Source: Incurvaria masculella
Lineage: Eukaryota; Arthropoda; Insecta; Lepidoptera; Incurvariidae
DNA length: 64,000 bases
Direction of reading: 5' to 3'
Assembly (NCBI GenBank): GCA_946894095.1
Contig: OX335658.1
Coordinates: 13,197,001 to 13,261,000, forward strand
Shown one piece after another: positions 1-11,149 of the stretch. The translations under genes were made by a program, and so were the position numbers. Under the pieces are notes generated by a model. It did not search any database. It was not told the origin of the DNA and saw nothing but the letters and a program-made list of their open reading frames with translations. Within the stretch, counting starts at the first letter, position 1. Each line of letters starts with the position of its first letter.

Positions 1-168
1 GTTTCCGCAATGTACTTTGTATAGAAAAAGGAAACATACATTAACGAAAATAGGTTGATTTCTAGACAAGGAATCATATATTGTAAGAATGACACTTCTA
101 ATCGTCCGACTTAGTTAGTTAACTTGGGGTGCCTCGTCTAACTTTGCGATTTGGCTAGTACCAGGGCC
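1..168 (-). mobile_element. TTAA-flanked element, family 1 (cut by window start)
   Basis: Inverted copy of the first 170 bp of the elements at 32355 and 62160. It ends in CCAGGGCC followed by TTAA at 169-172. The remainder lies outside the window. Confidence 0.8.
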
Positions 169-172
169 TTAA

Positions 173-904
173 TAGTCGGTAATTTGACAAATTCGCTCAG
201 TGTTATTCGTTTATGTTATGTAAGTTAAACTGTGTTTGATATCAGAAGTGACAGCATACAAATGTCATACACGAAGGAAACATGAGTCAAACGGAATTCT
301 CCGACTTGCATCGTCGCCTATCAGACGTCCATTCAACACATTCCAGGCGGTTCAATCATCGCTGTGAAAAAATCGAAACAGGAAAAGAAGGTTTGAAACC
401 ACTACTTGGCCTATATCCTGGCGAAGTTTCTAGCATTACAGAGGGTTTTGCTTAGGTGCATTGACGTGACTTTTGTGTTAATTAAATCCTACACTTTACG
501 TTTCCGGTAAGTCTAAGCATTCCATTCTTTGTTTAACAATGTCTTCTTCGAAAGAAAGCTCTCCTTCATCGCTTTGATACAAACGCTCAGGTGCGCTGAA
601 ACCAGGTTAAACAATTAGCTGTGTTAGCTGCACTGCATAATCGTGTTTAAACACGTGGCTCTCCGCTTTGGTCGAATAACTTGTAGCGTTTGTTTGAAAT
701 TTAAAATGCACTCGTAAATATTTGACAATGTGTAACGGTGTCTTTAGATAACTACAATTCTTATCATAAATGAATTTGCATGCTAGATTTTCTCTTTTCA
801 TATTTGTGCTGATACGTTTCACAGCATTTATTTCCGTGCTTGTCTTAAAATCTTTTTTAGGGAATAATTATAACAATCTAAAGTCCTACCTACCTAAAGT
901 GTTT
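173..904. other. No recognisable feature
   Basis: AT-rich. Only short chance frames are present, with no repeat match inside the window. Confidence 0.6.
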
Positions 905-1065
905 TTAGTGTTCCGTACCCGAAGGGTACCAAGCGGAACCCTATTACTAAGCCTCTGATGTCCGTCCGTCCGTCTGTCGTAGGCCTGTATCTCATGAACC
1001 GTAATAGGTAGACAGCTGTAATTTTCACAGAGTGTATATTACTGTTGCCGATAACTGATATCAAT
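905..1065 (-). mobile_element. (CCGT)n-type element, partial
   Basis: Has the GTTCCGTACCCGAAGGGTAC end, a short CCGT run and the CTCATGAACCGTAATAGG segment, then loses similarity. The hairpin end is missing. Confidence 0.7.
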
Positions 1066-1069
1066 CATT

Positions 1070-2690
1070 AAAAACAAATAAAATCATTCAAATTTTCTTT
1101 TCTTTGCGGTTTGACCCAGGACTAATTAAAAAAAATAAACAAACACATGCAGACACAGCGATTTTTAGTTGATCTTGGATACCAAAAATTAGAACATTGG
1201 TTCAAACTGTTTTCCTATCTTTTACATTGAGGTTTGCTTTTTTTTTGTTCTTTGTCTTAAAGTGTTCTACCAAAGAATTATTTAGCAATAGATCTTAGTG
1301 TTTATTACATTATACATCAAAATAAACTCTACTGTAAACCAGTAAAGTTTATTTTGCGGTTGCTTATTTACTGAGTTGATTGATTGATCCGAGGATGTAT
1401 CTGTTTGTGACGTAATTTAGTGTAGTTTAACAACCTTGAAGTGAAATGAAAAGTAACAAACTATCTCCGATTTCTCTAAACCACCTACTATGTCCTAGTC
1501 GGAATGTCTTTGTTTATTGCTAACATATTGTGTAATGTTAACGACAAAAAACTGACCTGCCCACCGGGCCTCTGTTTACACAAGTCCGCTCTGACCCTGC
1601 CTTATCGGCGGGCTAGGTGAGGTAGGTACATCCGTTCACCCAAGTCCTTCAACGTATTATTTAGAACCTCGTACTTCAGAGTCAATGCTAGGAGGCTAGG
1701 GACGCAGGACAAAATAAGATAGCTGGAGAAAGTTTAATTGTCAATTTTTGCAATCGGAATATGTACCCTAGTGTTGGGATAGGAAAGAGAGTGCACTAAA
1801 AAGAGCTTTATTAACATTCTATTCTTCGTTTTAATATTATAATTTCCACAGCAATTGTGAGGTGCCCTAATTTAAGATGGCGTCTGTTCCCCTCCCGAAT
1901 TCGTCGGCGGCGCTGTTTTGCTACACTGTTTTACATTAGCTTCCTAACACTAGGCACTTTGAGAATCAAGATGTTCATCCGAAATTGGCTTCAAAAGTTT
2001 TAAAAAGAAGCGAGAGCATTTTTAGGATTTCAGAAAAAAATGTAAACTATGTATCCCAACCTATGAAAATTTTTTTTTTAATTTAATAATATTTTTAACA
2101 ATGTTTTCGATACTAGTCTTCTACATCAATTTAGGATATACCATCGACGATTAATCGTAAACAATCGAAACCATTTTACATATTATCATAATATTTCTGA
2201 CATGTCTAAGTGTGCAAAGGAAAATATAAAATAAATTAAATGAAACAAAAAAAAAATGCGAATTTTCGGATTCATCCTTGACATGTTTATAGATCTAATA
2301 ATATTATAAATTACCCAATTTGAGCGCCTAATATGTTAACAAGCTCGTTAAATATTAGTTTGAATGTTCAATGTTTGCTCACATGCACACTTTAAAGTTT
2401 GCTTCCGTTCCCGACTTTACCATGATCTCGCGTGGGGTCCGAATTTTTTGTTCCCTCAAGCGGGAGCACGTGGCATCCTTCGGGGGAACATCGTTGTCAG
2501 CAGCTTCTAATGTATTGTATTAAACGTTCCTTGGTTACCGAAGGGGTACCACTCTAACGCCATGCAATAATTGGTATCTTAGTCATATAGACAATTCACA
2601 GATTATGACAAACAATACTTACCTACCTACCTATTTAAAAGTGTTCGACGCCACGCTCTCGGTATGTAATCATAGACAATAAACTAGATA
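1070..2690. other. No recognisable gene
   Basis: AT-rich, with a GC-raised patch near 1555-1625. GATGGCGTCTGTTCCCCTCC near 1877 is an isolated GC-rich spot. Confidence 0.6.
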
Positions 2691-2694
2691 GAAG

Positions 2695-3024
2695 ATGAAA
2701 CTGCGGAATGCGTAGCGGACTTACGAGTTTTCGAGTTATGAAAATAGTTGCGACTCAGCTTAACTCTACACCGAGATAACGCCGAGAAAGCGGCCGAATA
2801 GCGTACTTAGGAGCTTCCGGCGTTCCTAGGGCCATTTTGAGCGAAAAAGGTAGATAACATTTTGTTTTACGGATTAAAAACATTTTGTTCATACCTAACC
2901 TATACCTTAAAATGTATGGGGCCGATATATTTTTTAAATCTTTACAACAAAATGTTATTTTGCTTTTTACTCCAAATATGCGAAGGAACAAGCCAAGTCC
3001 GCTAATATTCCGCAATTTCAAGCG
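2695..3024. mobile_element. TIR element with ~27-bp imperfect arms
   Basis: GAAACTGCGGAATGCGTAGC at 2697 and, inverted, GAAATTGCGGAATATTAGCG ending near 3021 frame a 330-bp segment. The minus-strand open frame inside it (2755-3021) has no recognisable motif. Confidence 0.55.
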
Positions 3025-4339
3025 TTAGCGTTGGGTGATGACCCCGGAATCACACAGCGCTTGGACCAAACCGTCGTTAACTCCCAGTACAATAAATAAA
3101 TCTCTAATGGGAATTATATTAACATCTTTATTAATAGTATCTAATGAATAATTTCATCCGGCAAATCTGTTTTCTTACGGCCCAGTTTATAGCTCCGTTT
3201 CTTTAGTCTGTTTTGGCAACAACTTGGTCCTGTTACATTTCCAATACAATGAGATCCGAATTCAAAAGGGCACCCACAAGTAATGGGCGGCGCTTTTACT
3301 GTAGATAATGGCTCTAGTCTTCGTCTGGCCTTCCCGGAAATGTTTACAAAAAAGGACAACATACGTCCGCGCACCTTTATTGTCGGTTGGTCAGTTGCTC
3401 TAAAGTAAAGATAGGGACCGCACATTACTGTCACCGGTACGTTCAATGGCATTGTATGTTTTGAGTAACGCAGCCATAAACATATTTTTGACGATAACCG
3501 AAGGATTGGTTTCACACAAAGTGTCGGAAGGCCTCACCTCTTGTTTTTATTTTGTGCGCCCAGTGAGAAAATTAGTTTTAAAATTAGTGCTATCTTTGAT
3601 TTTATCTTTAGGGGTTTCGCCTTGGTTTTTCGTCTTTCCTGTTACGTCTTCTTTGACCTCCACGTAATCATTCTTGTAAATTACTTCGCTTTTTACTCTT
3701 TTTGGGAATCCGCATGCGAAATCAACAACATTTCATGATTTCCATTGTTTATCCGTTCGTCTGTCACAGATCTATATAGCGCTTTCCATTACAGCGTAGG
3801 TTTTTAAATTATTTTTTATATTATTAGCAGAATTTTAAATTATTATTATTGGTTTTATTTCACTGAGCCAGACTTCAAGTATAGATATAGTATATGCTCA
3901 TAAAGTTGTTTTTTTTTCAGCTTTATTTATTTAATTTATTAAGCTTTGCTTAATGATTGATTTAACATACATATCACATTGCGAAAAGTATATTTGCGCC
4001 ATATCTTGGTATTTTGCGGAACCTTCATATATGTACACTAAATCATAAAAAAAAAGGTTTTAGGTAAATAATAATCAACTGATTGCGTTCATTTCCATGA
4101 GGGCCAAAGTAAAACCACATTTGATTTGAAGTTGATTTGACAACGGCATAGCTGACGATAAAACCTTGGCGCTTTCATGTATCAGATTGTATTATTATGT
4201 GATACAAAAATTCAGTCGTTCTGATCAAAGAATGAGACCTCCTTATATTAACTAGTGGATTTTTATTTTGAAAAGTGATTTATAAAAACCATCTGGTTTT
4301 ACTTACCTACCTGACTAAAATTAAGTAGAGTCCGATATT
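3025..4339. other. No recognisable gene
   Basis: The minus-strand frame at 3141-3515 (124 codons, several cysteines, for example TCGCPFEFGSHC) is the longest here. It has no recognisable domain and its length is compatible with chance. Confidence 0.5.
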
Positions 4340-4490
4340 ATCACGGTTATGCCAAACATACCGCAAGGCACTAGGTGCCATTACAGGACCTTCCTTATAT
4401 TGCACGGCTATATTGAACTGGATGGAAAACACGGACAATCGTCCTTGCCGCTTGGCCCATCGTTCATTCAACGCGATGGCACCGACCCAT
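4340..4490 (-). mobile_element. SINE body fragment
   Basis: Matches the reference SINE from its tail side (CACTAGGTGCCATTACAGGACC) through TTGAACTGGATGGAAAACAC to the middle of the body, where a piece resembling the (CCGT)n family end begins (4493-4530). Confidence 0.7.
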
Positions 4491-4869
4491 ATACGGAACC
4501 CTCTTCTGTGCGCACGTCGGACGCTTGCTCGGCTACCATTGATATTTGCATAGCAATCATTTGTTTACACGACCCTTGCGAGTTACCATTTCAAATGGTC
4601 GCCTTTGTCCGCAGCTTATGGTCCGAGACCGCACGGCCGCTTCCATGTGAACTGCGAAATTGTACAATTCGAGCTTTATGACGAACCATAAAATGGAATT
4701 AATAAAGCATGGACGCCGATACGTAGAACAATAAAAAGCAAATGCCCACTGCGCTAGATACCAGTGAAATTCGTGACAATACCAATAAAACGGCAATAGA
4801 CACTAATGACGCGGCCAGTTGTAAAACGAACTTAAAAATTAATTGAAACGTAAACACCGCCGCACGCTG

Positions 4870-5112
4870 TCATTCTGAGTCACCGCTTGGCCAGTTCATA
4901 TCTGATTTACAGTTAACTATACCTATCCAGTGCTTCTTCATTACGGGAGAAACAACGAAATCTTTTCCACTATTTGTCAGACGACAAATTATTTTATCAA
5001 CATACAAATAAAACGATGCATTATCTTCTTTTACATTTCCACGTGTTATATCTACTAACATTCTTTCTTGTAAATTCCGTGCCTCTCCCGACTCAGCTGC
5101 AATTTCTTCCAT
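4870..5112 (-). CDS. Possible small ORF, 80 codons, unidentified
   Basis: Starts at a true ATG in a favourable insect context (GAAAATGGAAG) and encodes MEEIAAESGEARNLQERM and later FVVSPVMKKHWIGIV, ending SGDSE. There is no signal peptide or membrane segment and no known motif. Length is within what chance yields here, and an inverted repeat lies just upstream (5177-5267). It could equally be an exon start or spurious. Confidence 0.2.
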   Translation of the reverse strand: MEEIAAESGEARNLQERMLVDITRGNVKEDNASFYLYVDKIICRLTNSGKDFVVSPVMKKHWIGIVNCKSDMNWPSGDSE

Positions 5113-5176
5113 TTTCGATAAGTTTCAGTTCATACAATGTTAATGTTTATTTAGACTTTCACTATTGTTTGACAAA

Positions 5177-5267
5177 ATACTTGATGTTTACGGATATACA
5201 GTGTGAAAAATTATTCTTTCCGACTTTTCGTTCAGCTTTTACACTGTATCCGTAAACATCAAGTATT
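5177..5267. repeat. Inverted repeat, ~27-bp arms
   Basis: ATACTTGATGTTTACGGATA(T)ACAGTGT at 5177-5204 is repeated inverted at 5241-5267, with a 36-nt loop. This could be a very small MITE or a hairpin. Open frames crossing it on both strands are not credible genes. Confidence 0.7.
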
Positions 5268-5338
5268 GTGCAATTTTTGGCATCAAAAAACTTACAGCGG
5301 CAAAGAAAGTCGTCCGTTTTCAATTTAGCTGAAAGTAG

Positions 5339-5434
5339 CCGTTCAATATAAGAAAGATCCTGGCAAGGCACCTAGTTGTCATGTAGTACGGTGCGTTGGA
5401 CTAATATTACGAAAGTAGTATGATTAGCCACTCA
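5339..5434 (+). mobile_element. SINE tail fragment
   Basis: Holds GATCCTGGCAAGGCACCTAG and the tail with GATTAGCCACTC. The 5' part is missing. Confidence 0.6.
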
Positions 5435-5549
5435 TATTCATTTACATGAAAATGGGTTGCATTTCTAAATTCAGATGATTTTAAAATGCCTTGTCAAAAT
5501 TCATAACCATTCATTGGTGTTCATTTTGATACTTTTAGCTATAGACTTT

Positions 5550-5745
5550 TAAAGAAAGAAAGAAAAGGAAAATAAAGTTTATTTTGCACATTTTTTTACG
5601 GTTTTACATTGTAATTTTCGTTAATATATTCAACCTAATTACAATTTACGTTGGAATAGTAAATATCCATCAATGGTGTGCAAAAATGGCCATGGCTCAG
5701 CATGCCAGGGAGGTACGTAAACTGCCCTGCCTGGCGTTGGTTTTC
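5550..5745 (+). mobile_element. (GAAA)n-associated repeat, Lep1-like
   Basis: A short GAAA tract leads into AGTTTATTTTGCACATTTTT and, about 110 bp on, GTGTGCAAAAATGGCC. The same order occurs at 8385-8560. Microsatellite-flanking repeats at GAAA tracts in Lepidoptera have been ascribed to the Helitron-like element Lep1; assignment here rests on that pattern only. Confidence 0.55.
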
Positions 5746-6404
5746 AGCTGCTGCCGTGTGAGTGTAAGTAAAGTTAATTAAGGTGTGAAAAGTCCCAGTA
5801 ACTACATACATATGGGTATATGTATACTTTTTGCTTTGCCATTTGCCCTTATTACCCCAACCACGGATCAATTAAAAGACCAATTCCTCTAATGTTTTTT
5901 TTTCGATTTGGGAACAAATGACACGCGTTTCAAATAAGGTAGTATTATATTACAAGGGATTCTTCTTCAGTGGCTAGGGTTTATACCATTACGTCATGAA
6001 TAAGCACGCCATGACGCCATTCGCAATCACAATAGGTATTGGACAAACAATGAAAGAATACCAAAAAAAAAGGCTCATTCTAACTTGTTGGCGCCACCGC
6101 TAAAAAAAAACGAAATCGATACTTAACGGGAGTCAACACTCCAAAGTGTCAAAAGAAATATCACGTTTCATAGTAAATATGTGACCATTTAAGGCGCATG
6201 GAACTCTCCAATTAAGTTTCAACATGTTAAGCAAGATTTGGGGATTTACAATAAATACGGCAAATTTAGCAGAAATAAAGGTCTTAAATAACTTTACTGG
6301 ATGATGTATTATTTTAAAACACGACAACAGAATAATAACCACACAAGTAATGACAAATTACTTTCAATATTATCCTCTGGCCAATTTTTTCCCTGATTAG
6401 GTCT

Positions 6405-6504
6405 GGTTTTTACCAAGTGCTGATTTATTTGAATAAAAAATTTAAGGGTCTTAAGGGTATTACTTAAGTGCTGATTATCTATTACTGGTATCGATTGCAA
6501 GATG
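6405..6504. mobile_element. Short TIR element, truncated copy
   Basis: GGTTTTTACCAAGTGCTGAT, GTGCTGATTATC and GGTATCGATTGCAAG align with the left part of 51697-51838. The right TIR is missing. Confidence 0.55.
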
Positions 6505-6589
6505 GTTAGTACAGAAGACTTTAAATTGAGAATTAAGGGCGATGTCGAAATTAATTTTCATTGATTCGCCGTTGCCCAAAAAAAAAAAC

Positions 6590-7040
6590 TCCACGTGGCA
6601 TCAGAAATGTCACAAATTATTTGGCAAAATTTTTCAACAAGTATGACGAAAGTAGCGTTGAACCAGGCTGCATCATTTGGGACAGCTTTCGCCTTTTAGC
6701 GTTTGCACTTGAACTTGGTGTTTCCCTTAGATTTTTTCCCTGGTTGGATAGACCAGTTTTAGGTACTCTTGAAACAGACGATAGGTGGAGCTGCTGGCTT
6801 GGATGGTTGGGGCTTCAGAGTTTCTATGAAGGTTGGTTTGCAGCGACTACACTGCCAGTCCGATCCTTCTTTTCTCTCGACTTGGCCGCTCTTGACGGTC
6901 CGCTCACTTGGCTCGCATAGGTCTGACTCCATCCCACGACGGTCCGAAATGCCCATACCGCATAGTTCCCTTGCTAGGCGAGAGGCGCCAACTAGATAAC
7001 AACAACAAATACAAAATCCACAACCAGCAGAGACTCTCAT
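6590..7040 (-). pseudogene. Coding-like remnant with a PHD-like end motif
   Basis: The minus strand reads SDWQCSRCKPTFIETLKPQP near 6790-6850, then stops. One frame over, it continues SNQGKNLRETPSSSANAKRR and LSQMMQPGSTLLSSYLLKNF. WxCxxC followed by a Pro/Ser/Lys-rich stretch is seen at the end of PHD fingers, for example in ORF1 of some LINEs. The upstream zinc ligands are not convincing, so this is a weak call. Confidence 0.2.
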
Positions 7041-7208
7041 TTCACATCAGTCATATTCGAAAAATTGGAGACGAGAGATGCATTTGAAAATGTTATTACA
7101 TTTTAACACCACGTCGGGTCGAAAAGTTCGATCACATCGATCCAAACGACCTCGTCGACTGACTCAACAAATTCAAGAGAAGTGTTTATTGAAAGACGAA
7201 AATCTCGC

Positions 7209-7245
7209 TTGGGCGACGACGCCTCGCGGCGCGTCGTCGCCTCGG
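7209..7245. repeat. GC-rich inverted repeat
   Basis: GGGCGACGACGC and GCGTCGTCGCC are inverted around a short CCTCGCGGC loop, giving a stable hairpin of about 11 bp. It is the GC peak of its surroundings (7078-7270), which hold no repeat match. Confidence 0.6.
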
Positions 7246-7559
7246 CGTCCCCATTCCGTCGGGAGTGCTTAAGTCCGTCTGTCCGTCACTAATATTTAGC
7301 ACTCGCCCTTCTATTTTTGATAATGCTCCATCATAATGTGCGACTTGAAGGCACTTGAGAGGTTTGTTTGTATCGAGAGATGCAGCAGCGTTCTTGAACG
7401 TTGTAAGCGCCGCTTCTTCTAAAACGTTGATTTTATTTTTGATCTGCCACACTTTATTTCAATATTAATATATCTAAAGTATATTTCTGATGTTTGAATC
7501 TCGACACATATGTGCAGGTCTCACTGCATTTCGTCCCGTGCAGGCGACTATGGGAGTTG

Positions 7560-7790
7560 TCATTCGTGGTTCGGATTCCACGCCTGCAGGTCCTCTTCCT
7601 TACTACGTGGTAGGAATCCTCGCTGGGTTAATCCTGCCCATGTTGGTAATGTCATTTCATTGATTGAACGATGGTCGATGCGGAAATGAAAATTGACCGT
7701 GTTTTCCATCCAGTTCAATGTAACCGTGTTATACACGGAAGTTTCAGACATAGCACTTAGTTGCTAAGGTGTATTGAGCTAATATCGTAA
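7560..7790 (+). mobile_element. SINE, body and tail, head missing
   Basis: Begins at TCATTCGTGGTTCGGATTCC and runs through the shared body (TTTTCCATCCAGTTCAATGT near 7703) to the tail. The Pol III head is absent, so this copy could not transcribe itself. It forms an inverted partner to the copy at 7846-8190. Confidence 0.75.
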
Positions 7791-7845
7791 CATTATTTAT
7801 TCTACCAATACTGTCCCAATGTCACAATCAATGTTTTTTTTATGT

Positions 7846-8190
7846 AATTGGACATAGATGGCTAATACCAAACTAACCGTCAGAATTAGCCTAACACACC
7901 ACATGGGAATTAGGTCCTATGTCAGGAACTTCCTTATATTACTCGGCTACATTGAACTGGATGGAAAACAAGGACAATTTTAATTCCCACTTCGACCATC
8001 GTTAAGTTATCCCTAAGTTAAGGTACAAATAGTAAGGCAGGGGACCTACAGTTTTCCGTGGAATCCGACGCACGACCAGCCTCATCGGTTGAAAACGGTC
8101 ACCCATCCAGAACCTAACCGTGCTCAGAGGTGCTTCACCAAGTTTATTGAATCGCAATGCATCGCACCACTGGGCTACCGAGGCTGGTGA
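7846..8190 (-). mobile_element. SINE, near full length, 5S-like head (diverged)
   Basis: Same family and head type as the copy at 17412. The minus strand begins GCCTCGGTAGCCCAGTGG near 8187 and keeps TTCTGGATGGGTGACCG in the 5S-like part, although the middle of the 5S region is diverged. The body is shortened around 8005-8035. The copy lies tail to tail with a plus-strand copy (7560-7790), about 55 bp apart, so the two form an inverted pair. Confidence 0.8.
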
Positions 8191-8384
8191 ACAAACGTTA
8201 CGTTACGTTTATTTGCAATTCGTACCATGCATGGTAAATTTTAGTTAACTTGGCCAAAACAAACGTAGTTTAATAGTTAGCCTGGTAAGAAATGCAGCTA
8301 GACGTCAAATTTTCAGATTGTCTTGGCAAACTATTGACGGAGGCTGCTCAAAAGCTTTCTTTATTCGCAGTATTAGCCTAGAGA

Positions 8385-8560
8385 TCCAAGAAAGAAAGAA
8401 AGAAAGAAAGAAAGAAGGAAAGAAAGAAAAATACAGTTTATTTTGCACATTTTTACAGTGTTATATAGTCGTTATCGTTAAGAAATTACTACTAAACAGT
8501 TTAAGTTGAAATAGTGAGTATAATAACAATAGTGTACAAAAATGGCCAAAGGGATAACGG
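8385..8560 (+). mobile_element. (GAAA)n-associated repeat, Lep1-like
   Basis: A longer (GAAA)n at 8391-8428, then CAGTTTATTTTGCACATTTT and AGTGTACAAAAATGGCC. Second copy of the unit at 5550-5745. Confidence 0.55.
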
Positions 8561-8863
8561 ATAAGTGTCTTAGAGACCATAGCAGCTTCGGCTGACTTTG
8601 AAAAACTTTTAAATATAGTTTTTTTGTGTTAGGGTTAAGTAGCAATAACAAGTTTTTTTTTCTTATGTGTCTGCTTTTTGTGTTATAAATATGTTACGGT
8701 GTAAGCCCGATGTTGGTTAAAGTCCGAAATCTTTTTTTCCTTGAAGGTAGATACAATTTTGAAGATATACCCGTGTCGAGTGCACTAATTTCGAGTATAT
8801 GGTAAGAAAAAAATTACCAATTTTTTTCCAATTTTTTATATAAAAATTAAAATTTATACAAAA

Positions 8864-8883
8864 ATATATATATATATATATAA
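8864..8883. repeat. (TA)n microsatellite, short
   Basis: About 9 units within an A/T-rich stretch. Confidence 0.85.
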
Positions 8884-8938
8884 TGCACACAATATGAGCA
8901 TAAGTTCAGAAATAAAAAAAAATGAAAGGAAAAAATAA

Positions 8939-9220
8939 TTTTCGATTCGAACGTTAAGCTCAGACTCCCTCGTCGGCGAATTCCTCGCGGCGCCCACTCT
9001 GTCGCTTGCGCCACTGTTCCGCCGCGAAACCGCCGCCGGCCGCGCGGCCGTGCGCGCGCGCAGCGGCGGCTTCGGCTCAAGTGCGCGACGCCGGAGGTGG
9101 AGTGCGCTCTCGGCGGCCGCAGGTACGGCGCAGGAATCTGAAGAGCAGCCGACATTCGCAGAGGCATCAACAACGCATCGTGTTTCGCGTTACATTCTTT
9201 TCATTTCTTTGCATGCTTAA
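8939..9220 (+). other. CpG-rich stop-free frame (candidate exon or retroelement end)
   Basis: 93 codons without a stop, and without an ATG near the start, run from TTTTCGATTCG to a TAA at 9218-9220. The translation includes DSLVGEFLAAPTLSLAPLF, an Arg/Ala-rich middle, and QESEEQPTFAEASTTHRV. Composition is sharply more GC- and CpG-rich than the flanks, which alone lowers stop frequency. The stop falls within a dispersed 3'-end repeat (9212-9360). Options are the last exon of a gene, the 3' end of a LINE, or a CpG island with a chance frame. No family was recognised. Confidence 0.3.
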
Positions 9221-9360
9221 TTTAAGTTTAGATTTAATTAAGGTTTTTACGCTTAGATAGCAGTCTACTCAAATTGTATCTGACATTTACTTTGTCCATT
9301 TTGTATATAAGTTGAATAAGCTGTAAGTTTTGCAGTAAATAAATAAATATAAATAAATTT
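9212..9360 (+). repeat. Dispersed 3'-end-like repeat with A-rich AATAAA tail
   Basis: CATGCTTAATTTAAGTTTAG through GCTTAGATAGCAGTCTACTC and a tail of AATAAATAAATATAAATAAA. An inverted copy lies at 60290-60437. The A-rich tail suggests the 3' end of a non-LTR retrotransposon or a reverse-transcribed mRNA. Confidence 0.6.
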
Positions 9361-9609
9361 ATTTTTCACTCCGCTCGTCTTTTGTTGGGCAATAACTTTG
9401 ATGTGGATTAAATAACGATAAAGCTAAAACATCTTAAAACTCTTGCAGTCGTATTCAGAGAGCACCTGTACAAGATTAACACCGGACTAAGCATACAAAA
9501 ACAGGTTTAGTTCGGCGAATTAAAGTTAGTCCGCCCACTCCGAATACAAATTTTAGTCATCGAGCCTAGCTTGTTTCAAGAAGATTTAAAATCGATTTAT
9601 TTATTTTTT

Positions 9610-9850
9610 TGTTTTCTGACTACAAGCATTCGTGATGTACTTTTAGCTATACGTCGTTTTGTATAGTTTTTTTGTAAATCTAATCAAATCAAACGCATGC
9701 TGCTTCGTGGACGTGTTGCGTCCTCCTCATCACGGAGCCTGCGTTTTTTCTTGAAACAGAATACGTGCCATAGCGCAATCGCACGATTTTGTGCCGTGCC
9801 CGCCAATAGCTTAGAATAGTATAGTATATTCCCGTCGGGAAGGGCGCTTT
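9610..9850 (+). mobile_element. TTAA element family 2, right-half fragment
   Basis: Matches the right half of family 2 (CTTTTAGCTATACGTCGTTTTG, TCCTCCTCATCACGGAGCC, CCCGTCGGGAAGGGCGC). The left half is missing and the TIR is degraded. Confidence 0.7.
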
Positions 9851-9860
9851 TAGTTTTGTT

Positions 9861-10810
9861 TTTCTCTGCACTTACATCGATGATATCCATAATATCGGGA
9901 TCGGTAATATCGGTTCGGTTGTTCACAATATCACGCCACTTCCTCCACATACTTTACTTGCATACTATCGGTTTTTACGATTACGAGATTTGTGCTTGGG
10001 ATTCTTGCATTACAAAGAAGTGCTCCTTTGCACTGCAGAGGAAAATCGATTCTGGAGCTGGTAATCACACACAAGGCCGAGAATTAACCTTTATTTCTTC
10101 AATGATTTAATGTAAAATGACGCAAGATAAAAGATAAATAAAATCCTAAACGACGTAAATTTGACATTTAAATTTCACTAAAGAAACACTCACTCATTCA
10201 CGCACACAAAACTAAAATTCATGTGCACTTGTACCACGGTCGATAGTTTTATTAATTTAAAAAAATATTCAGATGTTACTTGAAATGTATAAACCTAAAA
10301 CTTGTATTTTCATTCATTGCTCTGCAACAAACTGCACACAACGTATTTACTACCGAGCAGGCTTTGGTGTGAACTGTGGTGTCATCAAACTATATGCAGC
10401 CATTGTACGCATTTTACTGAATACAGGCGAAACACATCGTAGTTTTACGATAAAAAGAACCTTACTCTCTCGTTATATTTCGAACGCTATTTTCCCACCG
10501 CGGGACACCAAGAAGCTTGTAATGCATGGTAACGAACATTATTTTGCTTGTTCATTGAAGCAGTAAATATTCAATATTTGTCTTAGCTTATTTTTGCCTC
10601 ATTAAGTATTTATCAACATTCACTGACGAGTAGCTAACGTACGCTGAACCTCTGACCATGAATATTTATTATTTAATCTTTCGAGATGGAGCTTTCAACC
10701 TTAACCTACGTCGCCATTGTTTGAGCGCCATGTTCTAGCCGAAAGTTTTTTCCCATCGTGGGATTCATTGTATGGTTCGGCTTGTAAATGTATGTTTTAA
10801 CTGTCGCAAA
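9861..10810. other. No recognisable feature
   Basis: AT-rich. A 97-codon frame at 10273-10566 shows no motif. Confidence 0.6.
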
Positions 10811-10975
10811 GGCTGAGATAAATAGTCGTAACCGAAACTAAGACTAACGAAAAGTAGTACTTCGTGACGTCACTTTGCAATGCCTTGAGATTTCGTCCAT
10901 ACAAAATGTAAAGTGACGTCACAAAGTACTACTTTTCGTTAGACTTAGTTTCTGTTACGACTATTAATCTCAGCC
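10811..10975. mobile_element. Foldback MITE, GGCTGAGATAAATAG family
   Basis: Left arm GGCTGAGATAAATAGTCGTA and right arm TACGACTATTAATCTCAGCC are inverted copies that continue for about 70 bp with few mismatches, leaving a short loop. It has no ORF. Three further copies in the window mark it as a dispersed foldback or MITE. Flanking duplications are not clear. Confidence 0.8.
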
Positions 10976-11149
10976 GTAATCTTCTTTATTTGTGGTTGCA
11001 ATACTGACCTGTTGCTAATTACGAAATATAATGTATGCTGTAAGTTAACGCACCGATAATATAATAAAGCAAGTACCCACTATTTCATTCGACATTATAT
11101 CACGTTTTTCAACGGCATCTTGTAATCTTATTTTGAAAATAATTCAAAA

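Noticed and set aside
1600..1630. let-7-like GGTGAGGTAGGTA
   Set aside because: Matches only part of the seed region, and no precursor hairpin is visible.
3141..3515. 124-codon cysteine-containing minus-strand frame
   Set aside because: No recognisable domain, no splice or promoter context, and the length is expected by chance.
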